A stretch of 64,000 bases of DNA from positions 5,704,001-5,768,000 of the forward strand of contig NZ_CP114413.1 in the NCBI RefSeq assembly GCF_027270315.1. Reading direction: 5' to 3'. Of this stretch, positions 60,079 to 64,000 are shown piece by piece. The number at the start of each line of letters is the position of its first letter. Position 1 is the first letter of the stretch. The notes beneath the pieces were generated by a model. That model worked only from the letters and a program-made list of their open reading frames with translations, did not search any database and was not told the origin of the DNA. The stretch comes from Streptomyces cinnabarinus. GTDB lineage: Bacteria; Actinomycetota; Actinomycetes; Streptomycetales; Streptomycetaceae. Both the position numbers and the translations under genes were made by a program.

Positions 60079-60822
60079 ATGCAGATCTTCGGTGTGGACA
60101 TCGGCGGGTCCGGTATCAAGGGCGCCCCTGTGGACCTGGACAGGGGCGACCTGGCCGAGGAGCGCCACAAGGTGCTCACCCCGCATCCGGCGACACCGGA
60201 CGGGGTGGCCGACGGCGTCAGGCAGGTCGTCGACCACTTCGGCTGGACGGGCCCGGTCGGGCTGACCTTCCCGGGCGTGGTGACCGGCGGGTCGACGATC
60301 CGCACCGCGGCCAACGTCGACAAGAGCTGGATCGACACCGACGCGCGCGCCCGGTTCAGCGAGCGCCTCGGGGGCCTGCCGGTGACGGTGGTCAACGACG
60401 CGGACGCGGCCGGTGTCGCCGAGGTCGCCTTCGGCGCCGGACAGGGCCGCAAGGGCACCGTCATCCTGCTCACCTTCGGCACCGGCATCGGCAGCGCCCT
60501 GTTCGTCGACGGCGCCCTGGTGCCCAACACCGAGCTCGGCCATCTGGAGCTGCACGGCCATGACGCGGAGAAGCGGGCCTCCAGCAAGGCCAAGGAGGAC
60601 GGCGAGCTGACCTGGGAGCACTGGGCGCGCCGGGTCCAGAAGTACCTCGCCCACGTGGAGATGCTGTTCTCGCCGGAGCTGTTCATCATCGGCGGCGGCG
60701 TCAGCCGCAAGTCGCAGAAGTTCCTGCACTACATCGAGGACATCAAGGCGGACATCGTCCCTGCCCAGCTGCAGAACAACGCGGGCATCGTGGGGGCGGC
60801 GATGCACGCGGCGAAGGGGTAG
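60079..60822 (+). CDS. ppgK: Polyphosphate glucokinase
   Basis: ROK-family kinase of 247 residues phosphorylating glucose with polyphosphate or ATP. Motifs are FGVDIGGSGIKGAPVD (phosphate 1), VVNDADAAGVAEVAFGAG with the catalytic Asp, LLTFGTGIGSALFVDGAL (phosphate 2) and NTELGHLELHG. The C-terminal FIIGGGVSRKSQKFL segment is usual for PPGK. It stops one base before the convergent DUF6542 gene. Confidence 0.95.
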   Translation: MQIFGVDIGGSGIKGAPVDLDRGDLAEERHKVLTPHPATPDGVADGVRQVVDHFGWTGPVGLTFPGVVTGGSTIRTAANVDKSWIDTDARARFSERLGGLPVTVVNDADAAGVAEVAFGAGQGRKGTVILLTFGTGIGSALFVDGALVPNTELGHLELHGHDAEKRASSKAKEDGELTWEHWARRVQKYLAHVEMLFSPELFIIGGGVSRKSQKFLHYIEDIKADIVPAQLQNNAGIVGAAMHAAKG

Positions 60823-60823
60823 C

Positions 60824-61450
60824 TCACCCGGCCATTCGGTTGCGGGCGACCCGGCGGCGCATCTGGCGGACCTTGCGCACGGTCACGATCACCCCGGTGA
60901 CCAGGGTGCCGCCGTACAGCCAGCCGGCCTCGGTGGCGAGCGCGGTGAACAGGCCCATCAGCCGGTCACCGGTGCCGCCGCCACCGCCGTCGGCGACGGG
61001 CAGCAGGCCCAGCGCGAAGGCGATCGGCACGATGATGACCGCGGTCACCAGGTCGGCCCTGCGCACCCAGGCCGCGGTCAGCACGCACACCGGCAGGAAC
61101 AGCACGCCGTAGACCGTGAGCGACGAGCCGAACAGCAGCGAGACCAGTGAGCCGAGCGCGAGCATCAGGACCAGGCAGAAGAGACCGACGCCGAGTCCGG
61201 TGAGCCGGGGGTTGGGCAGCCGGCTCACCGCCTGCATCACCGGGGGGCCGGGCCGCCGTACGGCAGCCGCCGCGGGGGGCCGGCGCGATGCCGGAGCGCC
61301 GTCGCGGGGGGCGTGGGGGCCGGGCGGGCGTGCGGCTGCCGCCCGCTGTTTCTCCGATCCGCCGCCGCCCCCGCGGGCCGCCTGCGGAGGCAGGGCGGAG
61401 GCGCCGCGGGGCGGTCGGTCCTGGGCGGATCGGGTTCTGTGTTGCTCCAC
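60824..61450 (-). CDS. DUF6542-like membrane protein
   Basis: Protein of 208 residues with GTG start at 61450. The first 70 residues are Pro/Arg/Ala-rich and probably disordered. Four hydrophobic helices follow (LTGLGVGLFCLVLMLALGS, LTVYGVLFLPVCVLTAAW, LVTAVIIVPIAFALGLLP, GWLYGGTLVTGVIVTV) and a basic C-terminal tail. The pattern fits the DUF6542 family found beside ychF/ppgK in Streptomyces. Function unknown. Confidence 0.8.
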   Translation of the reverse strand: MEQHRTRSAQDRPPRGASALPPQAARGGGGGSEKQRAAAARPPGPHAPRDGAPASRRPPAAAAVRRPGPPVMQAVSRLPNPRLTGLGVGLFCLVLMLALGSLVSLLFGSSLTVYGVLFLPVCVLTAAWVRRADLVTAVIIVPIAFALGLLPVADGGGGGTGDRLMGLFTALATEAGWLYGGTLVTGVIVTVRKVRQMRRRVARNRMAG

Positions 61451-61617
61451 TGGACCAACTTAGGTCTGTTTATGTGTCGAATCGCCCATCAGACACGCCG
61501 AGGGGCGGACCTTGGCCAAGCGTTCGACGGGCCGCCGGTGCCGGGTGGGTCACGCCGTAGACTGGTGGATCGGCCCCACCCGCCTCCAGTCCTCCTCTCA
61601 CTTCGGGAAGTCGCAAC

Positions 61618-62706
<1,089 letters not shown>

Positions 62707-62753
62707 CCGGTGACTTTGCACCACGTCACCGATCTGGCAAACGTGCAGGTCAA

Positions 62754-62792
62754 AAGGGGTCTGACTCTTCGGGGTCAGGCCCCTTGATTTTT
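62754..62792 (+). terminator. Intrinsic terminator after ychF
   Basis: AAGGGGTCTGAC and GTCAGGCCCCTT pair with one mismatch and are followed by GATTTTTG, 48 bases after the stop. Confidence 0.85.
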
Positions 62793-63242
62793 GCCGTGCT
62801 GGATCCGTGCTGGACGGCGACAAACCCGCTCGGGCGCAGCGTGCTCCGGTCGCAACCGCGAAAGGTTCCAGCTCTCCCGGTGCAGTGATCAGGTGAGAGC
62901 GAGTGCCGGCCTCCGCCGGGCCCGGTTCCTGCCGACTCGGTGAAGGTCACGGTCGCGCTGCCGGCATCCGCGCGCTGTGTCGGAGAGGGCCGCCAGGAGA
63001 GGTGTCACGAGACCTCAGGCGGCTGCCCCGCCCAGTGGCTTCGGCGCCGCCACACGGGGATTCGCGCCGTGGATGAGGGTGATCCCGTCCCCGCACCGAG
63101 GGAGCGGAGCGGGTCGAGGGGCACGTGTCCCGTCGGAGGGCCGACGGCATGTCCTGTGCGGCTGCCGCGTTCTGTGCTCGCCGGTGTCGCCCTGAGACCC
63201 GGCGCGCGAGCCTGGTCAACGTCTGACGTTCTGTGCCCTTGT
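62793..63242. other. Intergenic region between ychF and gluconate kinase gene
   Basis: About 450 bases with no gene, hairpin or family match that I can support. Long frames on both strands are Arg/Pro-rich, typical of random high-GC sequence. Confidence 0.5.
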
Positions 63243-63788
63243 CTATCGGGCCGGTCCCGGGATGAGACGCGTGGCCGTGTCGGCGACTGTGCGGGGGGCC
63301 GGGCTGGCGTCCAAGGTGGCGCCGTGCTCGTCGAGGGCCAGGGGTTCGAGGGTGGCCAGTTGGGAGTCCAGGAGTGATGTCGGCATGTAGTGGCCGGTGC
63401 GTTTGCTGATGCGGTCCAGGAGTTGGGCGCGGGTGGCTGTGAGGTGGAGGAAGAAGACGCTGGGGCAGGCTGCTCGCAGGGTGTCCCGGTAGCGGCGCTT
63501 GAGGGCGGAGCAGGTCACGATGCCGCCGCTGCCCGCCGTGTCGCGTTCGTGCAGCCAGCGGCCGATGGAATCCAGCCACGGCCGGCGGTCCGCGTCGTCG
63601 AGGGGAGTGCCGGCGGACATCTTGGCGATGGCGGTGGGGGAGTGGAAGTCGTCGCCCTCCGCGAAGGGGAGGGCCATCCGCTGCGCGAGCAGGCGGGCCA
63701 CCGTGGTCTTTCCGGTACCGGCCACACCGGTGACAACGATGCAGGGGGCCCGATGCTCGGTCGTGCGGGGCATCTCGTGGGTCACCAT
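63243..63788 (-). CDS. Gluconate kinase (gluconokinase)
   Basis: Phosphorylates gluconate to 6-phosphogluconate, feeding the pentose phosphate pathway. P-loop VVTGVAGTGKTTVARLL is near the N-terminus, followed by FAEGDDFHSPTAIAKMSAGTPLDD, PWLDSIGRWL, VTCSALKRRYRDTLR and RTGHYMPTSLLDSQLATLE, all matching GntK. The start is uncertain: ATG 63788, GTG 63785 (overlapping the zwf stop as GTGA) or ATG 63773. Overlap with zwf means the two are coupled in one pentose phosphate operon. Confidence 0.92.
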   Translation of the reverse strand: MVTHEMPRTTEHRAPCIVVTGVAGTGKTTVARLLAQRMALPFAEGDDFHSPTAIAKMSAGTPLDDADRRPWLDSIGRWLHERDTAGSGGIVTCSALKRRYRDTLRAACPSVFFLHLTATRAQLLDRISKRTGHYMPTSLLDSQLATLEPLALDEHGATLDASPAPRTVADTATRLIPGPAR

Positions 63789-64000
63789 GCCGGAGTCGGG
63801 CCGTCGGAGCCCGCGGGGTACTCCTCCAGCGGGACCAGGTCCTTCTCCCATGCGGTCAGTACGGGGGTCAGGACCCGCCAGGCCTCCTCGGCCTCGTCGC
63901 CGCGGATGGACAAGGCGGGGTCGCCGTTGAGGACGTCCAGGAGGAGCCGGCCGTAGGCGGGGAGGTGGGGTGGTTCCATGCGCGCGGTCAGTGACAGCGG
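63782..64000 (-). CDS. zwf: Glucose-6-phosphate dehydrogenase, C-terminal part
   Basis: The minus-strand frame is open to the window edge, so only about the last 72 residues are present. LPAYGRLLLDVLNGDPALSI, RGDEAEEAWRVLTPVLTAWE and LEEYPAGSDGP match the C-terminal end of Zwf. It is upstream of and overlaps the gluconate kinase gene. Confidence 0.9.
   Translation of the reverse strand, partial: PLSLTARMEPPHLPAYGRLLLDVLNGDPALSIRGDEAEEAWRVLTPVLTAWEKDLVPLEEYPAGSDGPTPAW

Noticed and set aside
62793..63242. Gene or mobile-element end between ychF and gntK
   Set aside because: Frames on both strands are Arg/Pro-rich and lack starts with ribosome sites; no integrase, tRNA or inverted-repeat ends were found.

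Overview
The window is high-GC actinobacterial DNA, almost certainly from the chromosome of a Streptomyces. The grounds are GC-rich third codon positions, many GTG starts, frequent GTGA/ATGA stop-start overlaps, and a characteristic gene set: a WhiB-like regulator, an XRE-DUF5753/DUF397/HATPase (WhiJ/BldB-type) cassette, a GAF-SpoIIE-HATPase phosphatase, roadblock proteins, DUF1707, DUF4245, DUF6542 and polyphosphate glucokinase. No tRNA, rRNA, CRISPR array, intact transposase or integrase was seen.

Region 1 (1-6967) is the distal part of a Tad/Flp pilus locus: tadA (cut by the window edge), tadB, tadC, a NarL-type sensor kinase and response regulator, the Flp prepilin, a TadG-like pseudopilin, a lipoprotein and an OmpA-domain protein. 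Most genes overlap or abut, so this is probably one or two transcripts.

Region 2 (6998-26750) is accessory and visibly rearranged. It holds a frameshifted PrsW-like gene, an Rpn-like PD-(D/E)XK protein, a WhiJ/BldB-type cassette with a palindromic operator candidate, a decayed Crp/Fnr gene and a DUF192 gene. A lipoprotein/secreted-protein pair follows. Then come two tail-to-tail cassettes with type VII (ESX-like) features: 14556-17565 (+) and 21305-17911 (-). Gene remnants lie around and between them, and a near-88-bp direct repeat (17560-17647 and 21820-21907, first 45 bases identical) flanks the second cassette. An LLM oxidoreductase, GNAT, DinB, methyltransferase and winged-helix protein follow.

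Region 3 (26750-64000) is mostly conserved core. It runs uppS, PIN-PhoH, a transglycosylase, an AI-2E-type transporter, ahpD-ahpC/oxyR, a three-gene roadblock operon, a PadR-ABC exporter operon, an SPFH/RHH operon, a class A PBP, a SpoIIE-type phosphatase, a FomD-like protein, fumC, a NACHT NTPase with a small partner, class I fumarase, DUF1707, a WhiB-like gene, glpX, DUF4245, a nitroreductase, xseB-xseA, ispH, ppgK, DUF6542 and ychF. A gluconate kinase gene and the 3' end of zwf close the window.

Together the core genes cover envelope synthesis (uppS, PBP, transglycosylase, ispH supplying isoprenoid precursors), central carbon metabolism (two fumarases, glpX, ppgK, gntK, zwf), peroxide defence (oxyR-ahpCD) and signalling. 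The least explained parts are the two ESX-like cassettes with their repeat-flanked graveyard, the NACHT two-gene unit and the roadblock operon.
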